Shown one piece after another: positions 50,650 through 59,200 of a DNA stretch of 64,000 bases. Numbering within the stretch: position 1 is the first letter of the stretch; every line of letters starts with the position of its first letter. The position numbers and the translations under genes were made by a program. Source of the stretch: a virus; IMG/VR virus record IMGVR_UViG_3300042147_000020, positions 124,001 to 188,000 of that record, one strand, 5' to 3'. The notes below the pieces were generated by a model that ran no database searches, had not been told where the DNA came from, and saw nothing but the letters and a program-made list of their open reading frames with translations.

Positions 50650-51741
50650 GTGGACCTTATCATTAAACCCACCGTGGCGTGCAATTTCAAGTGTACTTTC
50701 TGCTCCAGTACTAAATTGTCCGAGGACCCTAAAGAGATCGTAGAGCTAGAGGAAATTGAAGCTTTCATCAAGCGGTTTCCTAACACCAACACCGTGATCG
50801 TGAACGGTGGTGACCCTTTGATGATGCCTCCGAGTTACTACTGGTCGCTGATTGACATCTTGGACCGTCATAACTGTCCTGCCACGATTGCGTTTACCAC
50901 TAACCTGTGGGCGTTCTATAAAAAGCCTGAGCTGTGGGTAGACTTGTTTCGTCATCCGCGTGTGGGCGTTGCTACTTCGTTTCAATACGGTGACAAACGA
51001 CTCAAGGGTGACTTGAAACCGTTCACCGAAGCTGAATTCTGGGCCTGCTCTGATCTGATGTTGGAGCTGGTGGGTTATCGACCGACGTTCATTGCGGTCA
51101 TTGACAAAGACAATGAAGACTCTGTACTCGACACGGTGTTACTGGCTGCTCGTATGGGAGTAGAGGTCAAGCTGAATCACGCACTGGCTTCAGGTCCAGA
51201 GGTGGACTATAAAGGTGTGGTGATGGGGAACCAAAACAAGTTCTTCACTCAAGCTGACATCTACCGACACTACTTGGCCATTTATGACGCTGGGTTAGAG
51301 GAACACGAGTACAACACTAAACAGATGACCCGTCGTCTGCGTAATGGTGCAACCACCTGTCCGTTGGCTCGTAACTGCGACCAACACATCCGTGCATTAC
51401 AACCGGGTGGTGGTAACTACTTCTCGTGTGGAGCTTTCGGGGATGACAATGAATACCCTATCGACTTTCAGCGTGAGATGTCTGGCGAGTTCTTTACTCC
51501 GTTAGAGAGTCAACCTGAACTGTTCAGTATGAAAGACGCCTGTGCTGCGTGTCCGATGTTTGCGATCTGCAACGGGTGCAAGAAGACCATTGCCGACACC
51601 AAACGTTTGGGCCTAACTGAACACCACTGTCGCACAATGAAATCGTTGGCTCCTCGGATCATCGAGGCTAACGGTCTAACGGGTCAGTTAGAACCCACTC
51701 CGTATGAAGATGAAACTCCCGTTTTGATTGCCCGAGGTTAA
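50650..51741 (+). CDS. Radical SAM/SPASM protein 3
   Basis: The GTG start at 50650 is preceded by AAGGAG at ideal spacing. An in-frame ATG at 50626 immediately abuts the terminator hairpin and lacks a site. CNFKCTFC (Cys11, Cys15, Cys18) is the cluster motif and NGGDPLMM near residue 55 is a GGE variant. The C-terminus holds a SPASM pattern: CPLARNC, YFSCGAFG, CAACPMFAICNGC, then TEHHC. Protein length is 363 residues. It may be transcribed from read-through or its own promoter after the hairpin. Confidence 0.85.
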   Translation: MDLIIKPTVACNFKCTFCSSTKLSEDPKEIVELEEIEAFIKRFPNTNTVIVNGGDPLMMPPSYYWSLIDILDRHNCPATIAFTTNLWAFYKKPELWVDLFRHPRVGVATSFQYGDKRLKGDLKPFTEAEFWACSDLMLELVGYRPTFIAVIDKDNEDSVLDTVLLAARMGVEVKLNHALASGPEVDYKGVVMGNQNKFFTQADIYRHYLAIYDAGLEEHEYNTKQMTRRLRNGATTCPLARNCDQHIRALQPGGGNYFSCGAFGDDNEYPIDFQREMSGEFFTPLESQPELFSMKDACAACPMFAICNGCKKTIADTKRLGLTEHHCRTMKSLAPRIIEANGLTGQLEPTPYEDETPVLIARG

Positions 51742-51742
51742 A

Positions 51743-52714
51743 ATGAAGCCTGTTGTCCTCTCCGTGAATCCATGGTACTTCTGTAACTTTCGCTGCTCGT
51801 TCTGTTATCTGACCGAACAACAACTCAGTGACCGTAAACTATTACCGCTAGAACGGTTGGCGGAGATGGTAGACGAAGTACAAGCCGCAGGTTACACCGT
51901 TGAACACATCGACATCTATGGGGGTGAAGTGCTGTTACTGCCCGCTGATTACCTCAACGGGATGAAGCAAGTCTTCCACGACCGAGGGATTGACGATCTG
52001 TGTCTGATCACCAACCTGTCTCTGGTGAATGACGTAGCACTCGATGATGACTACGAGTTGTCGGTGTCGTACGATTTCGAAGCCCGTGAGAAACATGAGA
52101 AAGTCTTTGACAACATGCTTGCCTTACCTCGACAGTTTAACGTGTTGAGTTTGGTGGGTCGTAAGTTCTTGGACGTCGTTACTCCAGACGAATACGTACA
52201 CACCCTGAACCTGCTCTCCCAGCTCTGGTGTGTGGAACTTAAGCCGTACAGCGAGAACCAAGCCAACGCTGACGCAGTGTCGTTCAAAGAGTTCGAGGAC
52301 TTCGTGTGGGCAGTGATCAAACACCCTGACCGTGAGTTCTATCTGGAGAACGAATCCCTGATTCGCAAAGCGGCTGAAACCAAGACTCGTAATGCGTTCA
52401 GTGACAATCACATCTACATCACCCCTGCGGGTCGTTACGCGGTACTGGAGTTTGATGCCAACGACCGTGAGTTCTTCTTGGAGCTGGATGACTTAGCTGG
52501 TTATCAAGCCTGGTGTGCACTTGAAAAAGAGCGGGTTACCGCCAATGAGTTTTGCAGTAAGTGTCAATTCAAAGGCGGGTGTTTATCCGAACACCTAAGA
52601 GACGTTAGGTCGTTAGAGAACTCCTGTAACGGGTTCCACGACCTGTTAGTGAGGTGGGTAGATGAAGGTAGTCCAACACAGACAGAGACTCGAGATCACG
52701 CTCGATCTGTTTAA
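51743..52714 (+). CDS. Radical SAM protein 4 (short SPASM/twitch-like C-terminus)
   Basis: ATG 51743, with GAGG five bases upstream, is used; the upstream TTG at 51728 would overlap the previous gene. CNFRCSFC (Cys14, Cys18, Cys21) and YGGEVLLL near residue 65 are present. The C-terminus has CSKCQFKGGC and a last CNG, a reduced SPASM-like or twitch set, so it may hold one auxiliary cluster. It overlaps the next gene by 53 bases. Confidence 0.82.
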   Translation: MKPVVLSVNPWYFCNFRCSFCYLTEQQLSDRKLLPLERLAEMVDEVQAAGYTVEHIDIYGGEVLLLPADYLNGMKQVFHDRGIDDLCLITNLSLVNDVALDDDYELSVSYDFEAREKHEKVFDNMLALPRQFNVLSLVGRKFLDVVTPDEYVHTLNLLSQLWCVELKPYSENQANADAVSFKEFEDFVWAVIKHPDREFYLENESLIRKAAETKTRNAFSDNHIYITPAGRYAVLEFDANDREFFLELDDLAGYQAWCALEKERVTANEFCSKCQFKGGCLSEHLRDVRSLENSCNGFHDLLVRWVDEGSPTQTETRDHARSV

Positions 52715-53678
52715 AGGTTGTGGTCATTCCTGCGGTGGCTGCATGATTGATAAAAGTTTGGGTGGAGACGTGAAAGATCTCCCCGAACTCTTAGCCCTGA
52801 TTCAAGAAATGGTCGGGGTGGGTTACGTAGCGTTTGACCTCGGTGTAGGACCGACGGACTACATGACTGCTGATAACCGTCTCGAAGTGATGCAGAACCG
52901 AACCTTCCAAGAGATGGCTCAACAGTTTCATCAGGTAACATTCAACGCAGCCTTCCTCGACACTAACCTGCTCAACTACGGGGTGATGTGTTACGAGATT
53001 GATTGTGCAGTACCAGACAAGCCGATTCGCTTTCTGATCCCAGCCGTACCGGCTCATTTCAAGAATGAGAAGTTCGGCTTGATGATTAAAGAAAAGTTGG
53101 AGTACATCAAAAAGAACCTGATCGTAGCTCGACTGAACGAAGCAGGTTTTGTGGTGAACTGTACACAGGAAACTGTGGACGAGAAGTTTGAGGAGCACCT
53201 ACGTAATGGGTTTGATATTGAATTCGTGGTGGACAAAGACGACATCCTCACCATCCCTTACGGACGAGCCCCAAACAAAGACTTGCTGGTGGCGCAGAAT
53301 GTTCGTCGAGTGTCTCACCGAATCAGTTCTTTCTATGCGGGGCTGAATGGGGAAGACGAACGTCGACGTAACCCTGATCTCCACTACGACACTGGGACAA
53401 TGGTTAACCTGTTGTACACCGGGGGTAAACTGTACTGGGTTCCTTTCCTCAAAGACGACTGTCCGTTCATAGACGACGACTTTGTGATCCCTCGACCTTG
53501 GACTATGGCTAACCTGTTAGAAGCCCGTAATCGCGCTCGTGATAGCTCCTTGGACTATCTGGAAGGCAGTGAGTGTATGGAGTGTCCTCACCTCGGGAGC
53601 TGTGCCGAGAAAGGCATCACCAGCATCATGCAGAAGTTGTCGATTCGGGATTGCTTAGTGGGGTTGGCCGATGTTTAA
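52662..53678 (+). CDS. Divergent radical SAM protein 5 (GPTD variant)
   Basis: CGHSCGGC (Cys20, Cys24, Cys27) has the CxxxCxxC spacing. The usual GGE is replaced by GVGPTDYM near residue 65. The C-terminal ECMECPHLGSC with a later Cys resembles a short auxiliary-cluster motif. The protein is 338 residues and is paralogous to radical-SAM 6 (GPTD, CFVNTC). ATG 52662 with GAGGTG upstream lies 53 bases inside the previous gene. The motif change suggests different SAM binding or a distinct subfamily; function unknown. Confidence 0.7.
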   Translation: MKVVQHRQRLEITLDLFKGCGHSCGGCMIDKSLGGDVKDLPELLALIQEMVGVGYVAFDLGVGPTDYMTADNRLEVMQNRTFQEMAQQFHQVTFNAAFLDTNLLNYGVMCYEIDCAVPDKPIRFLIPAVPAHFKNEKFGLMIKEKLEYIKKNLIVARLNEAGFVVNCTQETVDEKFEEHLRNGFDIEFVVDKDDILTIPYGRAPNKDLLVAQNVRRVSHRISSFYAGLNGEDERRRNPDLHYDTGTMVNLLYTGGKLYWVPFLKDDCPFIDDDFVIPRPWTMANLLEARNRARDSSLDYLEGSECMECPHLGSCAEKGITSIMQKLSIRDCLVGLADV

Positions 53679-54717
53679 CGAATATGGCGTGATCTCTGTC
53701 AACCTCACGATGGAGATCCTAAAAGGCTGTGGGTTCAGTTGTAGTGACTGTGCCGTACAGAAAGACTTCACTACCTCAGACATTCCTCCAGAGGACTCAC
53801 AGGACCTCCTAGGGCTACTGGATGACCTGCGTGTCAATGAAGTTCGTCTGTTTGAGTTCACTGTAGGTCCAACTGACTTTATCAGTGCCCAGAATGGCTT
53901 CGAGACCTTTAAGCATCCGTTAGTCTTGGGATTAGCTGAACGGTTTGAATCCATGACGTTGTCGTTGGCAATGTTGAGTGACAACCGCTTGGTGGAATTG
54001 GGTGGGGTGATTGACCGTATGATCCCCGAGAAGAAGTTCCGGTTGGTGATCCCTGCCACCCTAAAGAACTTACAGAAACCCAAGTACGTGGAAGCCTTAC
54101 GTCGCCGAGTACACTTGTTGCGCGACAGCCTCCATTCTGCGAAGTTCTACCAGATCTACTTGAACTCCAACATGGTACAGGAGAACCTGAACGAACTGTC
54201 GTACGAGACGGTGTCGAACTCAGGGGCGGCTGACTTAGGGGTTCGTACCACGTTGGAGCACGGCTTCGGTCATGCCCGAGCAGGCTTTCAAAACTTGTTT
54301 AACCGTGATCGGTTCATCTACGACCTGAAGCTCTACGTGGAGCGCAGTAAGGTGCTGAAGGACACCCGGTACCAACGTAAGCTGATTCCGATAACGACCG
54401 ATGCGTTAGAGCTGACGTACCGTGCAGGCAAGCTTTATTACACACCGGTGGTGATTGAGAAGTTCCACATCTTTGATCCGGTGTTTGAGATCCCTAAACC
54501 GTGGACAGCACAAGCGGTACTCGATTTCAAAGAGCAGTTGTACTACCGCATGTTAGAAAAATACGTGGTACACCCATTATGTAGAGATTGTTGCTTTGTC
54601 AACACCTGTGCTTTGGGGGATCATCATGTGGTCATGGATTACCTGAAACACGATGAGTGTTTGACCGACATGAAGAACCGCCACGATATGGATCGAAAGG
54701 ATACCCACGGTGAGTGA
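53671..54717 (+). CDS. Divergent radical SAM protein 6 (GPTD variant)
   Basis: Paralogue of the preceding gene, 348 residues. CGFSCSDC (Cys20, Cys24, Cys27), VGPTDFIS near residue 68, and C-terminal CRDCCFVNTC with a later DEC. ATG 53671 overlaps the previous stop by eight bases. Adjacent paralogous pairs suggest duplication, possibly with heterodimer formation or separate target residues. Confidence 0.7.
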   Translation: MFNEYGVISVNLTMEILKGCGFSCSDCAVQKDFTTSDIPPEDSQDLLGLLDDLRVNEVRLFEFTVGPTDFISAQNGFETFKHPLVLGLAERFESMTLSLAMLSDNRLVELGGVIDRMIPEKKFRLVIPATLKNLQKPKYVEALRRRVHLLRDSLHSAKFYQIYLNSNMVQENLNELSYETVSNSGAADLGVRTTLEHGFGHARAGFQNLFNRDRFIYDLKLYVERSKVLKDTRYQRKLIPITTDALELTYRAGKLYYTPVVIEKFHIFDPVFEIPKPWTAQAVLDFKEQLYYRMLEKYVVHPLCRDCCFVNTCALGDHHVVMDYLKHDECLTDMKNRHDMDRKDTHGE

Positions 54718-55138
54718 ACATAAAGAGTATCAACGCCTGTACGCCCAACTGGTCACAGATCACCCCGATGACTTTGCCAAGATGGAGATCGTCGAGTCTG
54801 AGGAGCTGGTGGAGAACGCTAAGCACTACTTCCGCGAAGCCACCTTCCCGCTGATCTATCCAGCGAAGTCAATGGCTGTCGCTGTAATCTACGCCCTGTT
54901 ACTGGAAGAGACTTACGGGTTACATCCGTTTGACTCCCTTAAAGACCCAGACCTATTCTTAGGTCAAGACCCATACTTCCGTCCGTATGACCAACATCCC
55001 CGTGAATACGATCAATTGATCTGGTGGGTGGCGGAACAACCGAACTGGAAAGAAATGGGCTGGGCACCAAAGACAGTTGAATACTTCTACCTTGAGTGCA
55101 CTGAAGCTGGTATCAGTAAAATCAACGAAGGGGTTTGA
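54710..55138 (+). CDS. Cassette protein C, unknown (142 aa)
   Basis: A GTG start at 54710 overlaps the previous gene by eight bases. The protein is acidic, rich in Tyr, Trp and Pro, with a single Cys near its end (YLECTEAG) and a hydrophobic SMAVAVIYALLLEETYG helix. No catalytic motif is visible. Its position between radical-SAM 6 and the first 2OG oxygenase suggests a helper or substrate-recognition role; not proven. Confidence 0.7.
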   Translation: MSEHKEYQRLYAQLVTDHPDDFAKMEIVESEELVENAKHYFREATFPLIYPAKSMAVAVIYALLLEETYGLHPFDSLKDPDLFLGQDPYFRPYDQHPREYDQLIWWVAEQPNWKEMGWAPKTVEYFYLECTEAGISKINEGV

Positions 55139-55139
55139 A

Positions 55140-55697
55140 ATGAAATATGTTGAACCGTGGAGCACTCAATTAGCCCACTTCAATGTCGCAGACTTAGTCG
55201 ACTTGGGTGCCTTGCGTGACGAGATCTTCAATCTACACTGTTTGACCGAAGGGGACGACCCAGGACAGAAGTGGATCACCTCTGAGTTCGTACCTGAAAT
55301 TATCCGCATGCGTGATGAACTGATTACCCCACGGGTGATTCAGTACGCCAAAGAGTTGTGGGACTACGACATCCCCAAGATTGAAGTAGAGACCTCGGGT
55401 AAGTGGATTCCTGAAGGTGAAGGACTGTTCCCCCACGTTCATGGTGGTTCGTGTATCAGTACGATCTTTTACCCCTCACCAACTAACTTCGGGTTGAGTT
55501 TTTTCGACCCTCGTTCCAATGCTGGCCGGGGTTATCCGAAAGAGATCCGTGATCGGTTCTTTAAAGCCTTCCCGATTGTTCCTGCGGCGGGGGACATTTG
55601 GATCTTCCCAAGTTACTTACAGCACAGTGTGTCGCACGTCCAAGAGAACGTCCGGTTGAGCATGCTGTGTGAATACTACTTGCGGGAGAACGTTTGA
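55140..55697 (+). CDS. 2OG-Fe(II) oxygenase paralogue 1
   Basis: ATG 55140 with AAGGGG upstream (the 55077 start would overlap protein C). The C-terminal core has HVHGGSCISTIFYP, FDPR, GDIWIFPSYLQHSV and VRLSML: an H-x-H pair, distal His and terminal Arg as in the putative 2OG-Fe(II) oxygenase family related to TIGR02466 (PF13759). Two related genes follow. All open with E.(W/P)W.T..A..NV. The likely reaction is hydroxylation of a protein or peptide residue; the substrate is unknown. Confidence 0.75.
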   Translation: MKYVEPWSTQLAHFNVADLVDLGALRDEIFNLHCLTEGDDPGQKWITSEFVPEIIRMRDELITPRVIQYAKELWDYDIPKIEVETSGKWIPEGEGLFPHVHGGSCISTIFYPSPTNFGLSFFDPRSNAGRGYPKEIRDRFFKAFPIVPAAGDIWIFPSYLQHSVSHVQENVRLSMLCEYYLRENV

Positions 55698-56263
55698 TGG
55701 AACTGTTCCGTCCTTGGCAAACCAGTATTGCCAGAATCAACGTGGCTGAGTTGTGTGACTTGGATCAGCTTACTCAAGAGATCCTAATTGTCTCTGCCGG
55801 CGGCACTGTAGCCGTCCCACAAGACGCTACACGCGACGATCCGTTCGTAGGTGGCATCGTTACTCTACGTGACGACGTAATCACCCCCAGAGTCATGGAG
55901 TACATTCGCACAGAGTACGGTCTCAACTGTGATCCTGAAACGGTTGCTATGGAAACGTGGGGGATGAACATCGCTCCCGGTAGTGACTTGGAAACACACA
56001 TCCACGGTTTGTCCAACTTCACGACGGTGTTCTACCCCTGTGAGTCAGACGCTCGCTTAGTACTGGTTGATCCTCGTTTGAATGCAGCACGAGGGTTCTC
56101 TAAGTCTTTGCGTGACCGTAACTTCGGTAACCTACGAGTTGACCCTAAACCCGGAGACTTGTGGATCTTCCCAAGCTTCGTCCCCCATTCTGTGACGTCA
56201 GTAGGTAACGAGTTCCGCCTGTCTTTGGTGAACGATTACTTCCTAGACCCCACCCTCGATTAA
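55697..56263 (+). CDS. 2OG-Fe(II) oxygenase paralogue 2
   Basis: It starts at ATG 55697, overlapping the previous TGA by one base (TGATG). The core HIHGLSNFTTVFYPC, VDPRLN, GDLWIFPSFVPHSV and FRLSLV keeps the same ligands as the first copy. Length 188. The N-terminal half differs from its paralogues (an inserted VSAGGTVAVPQDATRDD segment), which suggests a different binding partner. Confidence 0.75.
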   Translation: MELFRPWQTSIARINVAELCDLDQLTQEILIVSAGGTVAVPQDATRDDPFVGGIVTLRDDVITPRVMEYIRTEYGLNCDPETVAMETWGMNIAPGSDLETHIHGLSNFTTVFYPCESDARLVLVDPRLNAARGFSKSLRDRNFGNLRVDPKPGDLWIFPSFVPHSVTSVGNEFRLSLVNDYFLDPTLD

Positions 56264-56274
56264 GAGACCTGAAC

Positions 56275-56829
56275 ATGGAACTGATTCAACCTTGGAACAC
56301 GTCGATCCTTAAAGCGAACGTGTCCCACATGTGTAACGTGGAAGCGATTGCCGATGAGATCCTGTCACTACACAGTCTCTCCCCACAACAGTCCACCACG
56401 CAGTACAAAATCACCCCAGAAGAGTTCCCAGCTCTGTGTGACTTCCGTGACCGGGTGGTAACTAACCTGGTGAAAGAATTCGTCAAACAAACGATGCGTT
56501 TCGACCTGACACAGTTCACCGTCGATACGTTCGGTAAGTGGTTCGAGAAAGGCATGGATCTTTCTCCGCACACTCACGGTAGCACTGGGATCACCTCTGT
56601 GTTCTACCCGGCTGACTACAAGTCGGGAATGACCGTGTACGATCCGCGTGGTAATGCTTGCCGTGGCTACCCGCGTCAAATCCGGGACGACTACTTCGCT
56701 CCCTTTTACGTCTACCCCAAGGCTGGTGATTTGATCATCATGCCGTCGTTCTTGCAACACTACGTCCCCACCGTAGAAGACGACCTGCGTCTGTCGTTGA
56801 TCAACGATTACATGTTCCCAAGCGTATAA
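56275..56829 (+). CDS. 2OG-Fe(II) oxygenase paralogue 3
   Basis: 184 residues with HTHGSTGITSVFYPA, YDPRGN, GDLIIMPSFLQHYV and LRLSLI: the same H-x-H, distal His and Arg set. Closest in pattern to copy 1. It is the last gene of the cassette and ends five bases before a terminator hairpin. Confidence 0.75.
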   Translation: MELIQPWNTSILKANVSHMCNVEAIADEILSLHSLSPQQSTTQYKITPEEFPALCDFRDRVVTNLVKEFVKQTMRFDLTQFTVDTFGKWFEKGMDLSPHTHGSTGITSVFYPADYKSGMTVYDPRGNACRGYPRQIRDDYFAPFYVYPKAGDLIIMPSFLQHYVPTVEDDLRLSLINDYMFPSV

Positions 56830-56833
56830 ACAG

Positions 56834-56854
56834 AGGAGGGGTTCGTCCCCTCCT
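56834..56854 (+). terminator. Terminator at the end of the radical-SAM/oxygenase cassette
   Basis: An AGGAGGGG/CCCCTCCT stem with a TTCGT loop is followed by TTTTATGCC. It closes the plus-strand unit ending at 56829. Confidence 0.72.
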
Positions 56855-56861
56855 TTTATGC

Positions 56862-56878
56862 CGTCATCTTATGTAAGC
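56862..56878 (+). promoter_or_regulatory. Candidate TATG late-promoter motif before the endolysin
   Basis: After the cassette terminator, TCTTATGTAAGC contains TATG at 56870-56873, 36 bases before the endolysin ATG (56909). It would allow independent late expression of lysis genes. Confidence 0.35.
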
Positions 56879-56908
56879 TTTTAGCAAATCACGGAAGGGT
56901 GAAGCATT

Positions 56909-57586
56909 ATGTTTGAAGTCGTGGATAAGGGCGCTATTAAAGAGAAACAGCGCAAGTTGAAAGAGCTGGGCCTGTATGAAGGGAATGTGGACGGTATCTG
57001 GGGACCTCTGAGTCAAGCGGCTTGGGATAAGACTCAAGGTGACAAAGTTGTGTCTGCTCCGTTTGATACCACTCGGATCATCTGGGCCACCAAGGTCTCC
57101 AAAGAGTTCATCCTCAAAGTACGGGACATCGCCAAACGTCTTGAGATGCCCACAGAGGGCTCTAACTGGTTGATGGCGTGTATGGCCTTCGAGACCGGTG
57201 AAACCTTCTCACCGACGATCAAGAACGGTGCTGGCGCTCCTTACTACGGACTGATCCAGTTCGGTGAAGCAGCAGCCAAAGATTGTGGCACTACGGTGGC
57301 CGCTCTGGTAAAGATGACTGCTGAGCAACAGCTCGACTACGTATACAAGTTCTTCAAGCCGTACACCGGTAAGCTGAAGACCCTCAGCGACGTTTACTCT
57401 CGCATCATCTGGCCAGTGGCCGTGGGTAAGTCAGAAGACTACGTGATCTTTGACACGAAGGTACGTCCTACTGCGTACGTTCAGAACAAGGGTCTGGACA
57501 TCAACAAGGACGGCCTCGTCACCAAAGCTGAATGTGCGGCGAAGGTCCAAGAAAAATACGTGCGTGGACTGAAGTTCGTCGCCTAA
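56909..57586 (+). CDS. Endolysin, lytic transglycosylase type (phiKZ gp144-like)
   Basis: 225 residues. The first ~45 residues (IKEKQRKLKELGLYEGNVDGIWGPLSQAAW) are a peptidoglycan-binding domain. The catalytic domain has MACMAFETGETFSP with a likely catalytic Glu95, then YYGLIQFGEAA, as in phiKZ gp144 (Glu115 in that protein). phiKZ gp144 has the same domain order. It cleaves the peptidoglycan glycan chain at lysis. ATG 56909 lies after a candidate late promoter and is followed after 12 bases by a probable inner-head gene. Confidence 0.88.
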   Translation: MFEVVDKGAIKEKQRKLKELGLYEGNVDGIWGPLSQAAWDKTQGDKVVSAPFDTTRIIWATKVSKEFILKVRDIAKRLEMPTEGSNWLMACMAFETGETFSPTIKNGAGAPYYGLIQFGEAAAKDCGTTVAALVKMTAEQQLDYVYKFFKPYTGKLKTLSDVYSRIIWPVAVGKSEDYVIFDTKVRPTAYVQNKGLDINKDGLVTKAECAAKVQEKYVRGLKFVA

Positions 57587-57598
57587 TGGAATCTATAC

Positions 57599-59164
57599 AT
57601 GAGTAAGCTAGCCGCCTACCTCCCCTCGATGGAGGAAGAACAATACGAACCAGAAATCCGTGACGATCACACTGAGTTCTCTCAGTTCGACGTGACTACC
57701 ACTGGTGCTGAAGTTGACCAAGCACTCGCCGACCACAGTACCACTGGTGAGATCATCGCCACGTTGGAAAGTATCCTCGACGACATCGAAGCTACTGACA
57801 GTCTGACTCCGCAGTCGCGTGTGTTTATCGGCCATTCGATTCAGTCGGTACAACACCGCATCGGCTTGGTTGTTCGCACGCCTTCGATGGAAGCGAATGA
57901 TGAAGACGGTCGCCAGATCTCCATGGAAGGGATCGCCCAAGGGTTGGCTAAACTCTGGGAAGGCACTGTTGAACTGATCCGTAAGATCCTTCGCAGCATC
58001 CGTGACTTCTTCGCCACGATCCTCGGCTTCGGTAAACGTAAAGAGAAGCGCATCAAGTATCAACTGGAGAAGGCCAAGGAAGGTGGCAACGATGCGTCGA
58101 TCTCCAAGCTGGCTGAGAAGAACCTGCTCAAGCACTTGAAAGACGTGTCTTCGGTACAGAAGGTTCTCGACAATCTGGTAGCTACGCCACTGGGGAAGGA
58201 ACGTCCAGAGCAACTGGTTCTACTGTCTCCAGCGTCAGCCCAGATCGTGGTGCGTGAAAGCGATGGTCAGGTGGACAGTTCTCGTCCAATGACGGTCAAC
58301 GGTCAAGACATCGTGGCCATGCGTAAGAAAGACGTGCAGGCCGTGAGTCATATGTCCTTGGGTCAGGTCAAACACGCTCTGATTACTGCCATGGTGGTTA
58401 ACGGTGGTCGTACGTTCCTTACTAAGGAGAAGGACTTCGTCTTGATGTCTCACGAAGACGTCAACGAGATGGTGTGGGACACTGCGTTCCGGGGTAAGGA
58501 AGCCCGTCAGAAAGGTAAGGAGCTGTCAGCACTGCTGATGAAGATTGCTAATAAAGCTGAGAAAGCTTTTACTAGCGTCGATGCTTTTAACCGACACAAT
58601 GTCAACATCTCAGACGAGTTGTTAAACGCCACTCGCATTGAGCGCGCCGCTGTCTTCAAGCTCTTCCGTGAGTTCGTTGGTAAGGGCGACATGGTACCGT
58701 TGGGTTCAGCAATGTTGCGCGTAGTGGATCATCATCCTGAACACTTGCAGATTGCCAAGTTCGATCACATTCCTGTGGTCAGCGAGAACATCGGTAAAGT
58801 CGTGAAGATCAAGTTCCCACAATACGGGGAAGTGAAGAAAGCGGCTGACGGTATCGTGACGGTTACACTGTTGAGTAACTTCAACGGTTCAATCGACGCT
58901 GCACTCAAAGGCTTCGAGGACGTACTGAAAGTCTACGAGCGGTTACAAGCGTGGGCGATTAGTAATGCGAAGGGTGATAACATCATCCAACGTCAGGTCA
59001 GTAGCTGCATCCGTGAAATGTACGACGAGCCAGTGAAGTACTTCAGTTCGTACATCCGTGCGGTTGGCGTAATGGAAACAGTCGTGATTGGTTGGGGTGA
59101 TTCTATCACTCACCCGTTGAGCAAGCTGACAGATTCCAAGAACCTGATGGCTGAACTCGCCTAA
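57599..59164 (+). CDS. Putative inner-head protein with N-terminal SME processing sites (521 aa)
   Basis: ATG 57599 follows the endolysin gene. The N-terminal ~110 residues are acidic and carry three Ser-Met-Glu motifs (10-12, 96-98, 108-110), matching Ser-x-Glu sites cut by phiKZ-type prohead protease. A helical, amphipathic region starts right after the last site (GIAQGLAKLWEGTVELIRKI). Proteins of this type with removable propeptides form the inner body of jumbo-phage heads. No catalytic motif. Assignment is inferred from the cleavage motifs. Confidence 0.6.
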   Translation: MSKLAAYLPSMEEEQYEPEIRDDHTEFSQFDVTTTGAEVDQALADHSTTGEIIATLESILDDIEATDSLTPQSRVFIGHSIQSVQHRIGLVVRTPSMEANDEDGRQISMEGIAQGLAKLWEGTVELIRKILRSIRDFFATILGFGKRKEKRIKYQLEKAKEGGNDASISKLAEKNLLKHLKDVSSVQKVLDNLVATPLGKERPEQLVLLSPASAQIVVRESDGQVDSSRPMTVNGQDIVAMRKKDVQAVSHMSLGQVKHALITAMVVNGGRTFLTKEKDFVLMSHEDVNEMVWDTAFRGKEARQKGKELSALLMKIANKAEKAFTSVDAFNRHNVNISDELLNATRIERAAVFKLFREFVGKGDMVPLGSAMLRVVDHHPEHLQIAKFDHIPVVSENIGKVVKIKFPQYGEVKKAADGIVTVTLLSNFNGSIDAALKGFEDVLKVYERLQAWAISNAKGDNIIQRQVSSCIREMYDEPVKYFSSYIRAVGVMETVVIGWGDSITHPLSKLTDSKNLMAELA

Positions 59165-59175
59165 CACGCGGCATA

Positions 59176-59199
59176 GAGGGAGGGCTCACGCCCTCCCTC
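59176..59199. terminator. Bidirectional terminator
   Basis: A perfect 10-bp stem GAGGGAGGGC/GCCCTCCCTC with a TCAC loop, flanked by GGCATA and GTTATGCC, between convergent genes ending at 59164 and 59201. Confidence 0.85.
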
Positions 59200-59200
59200 G

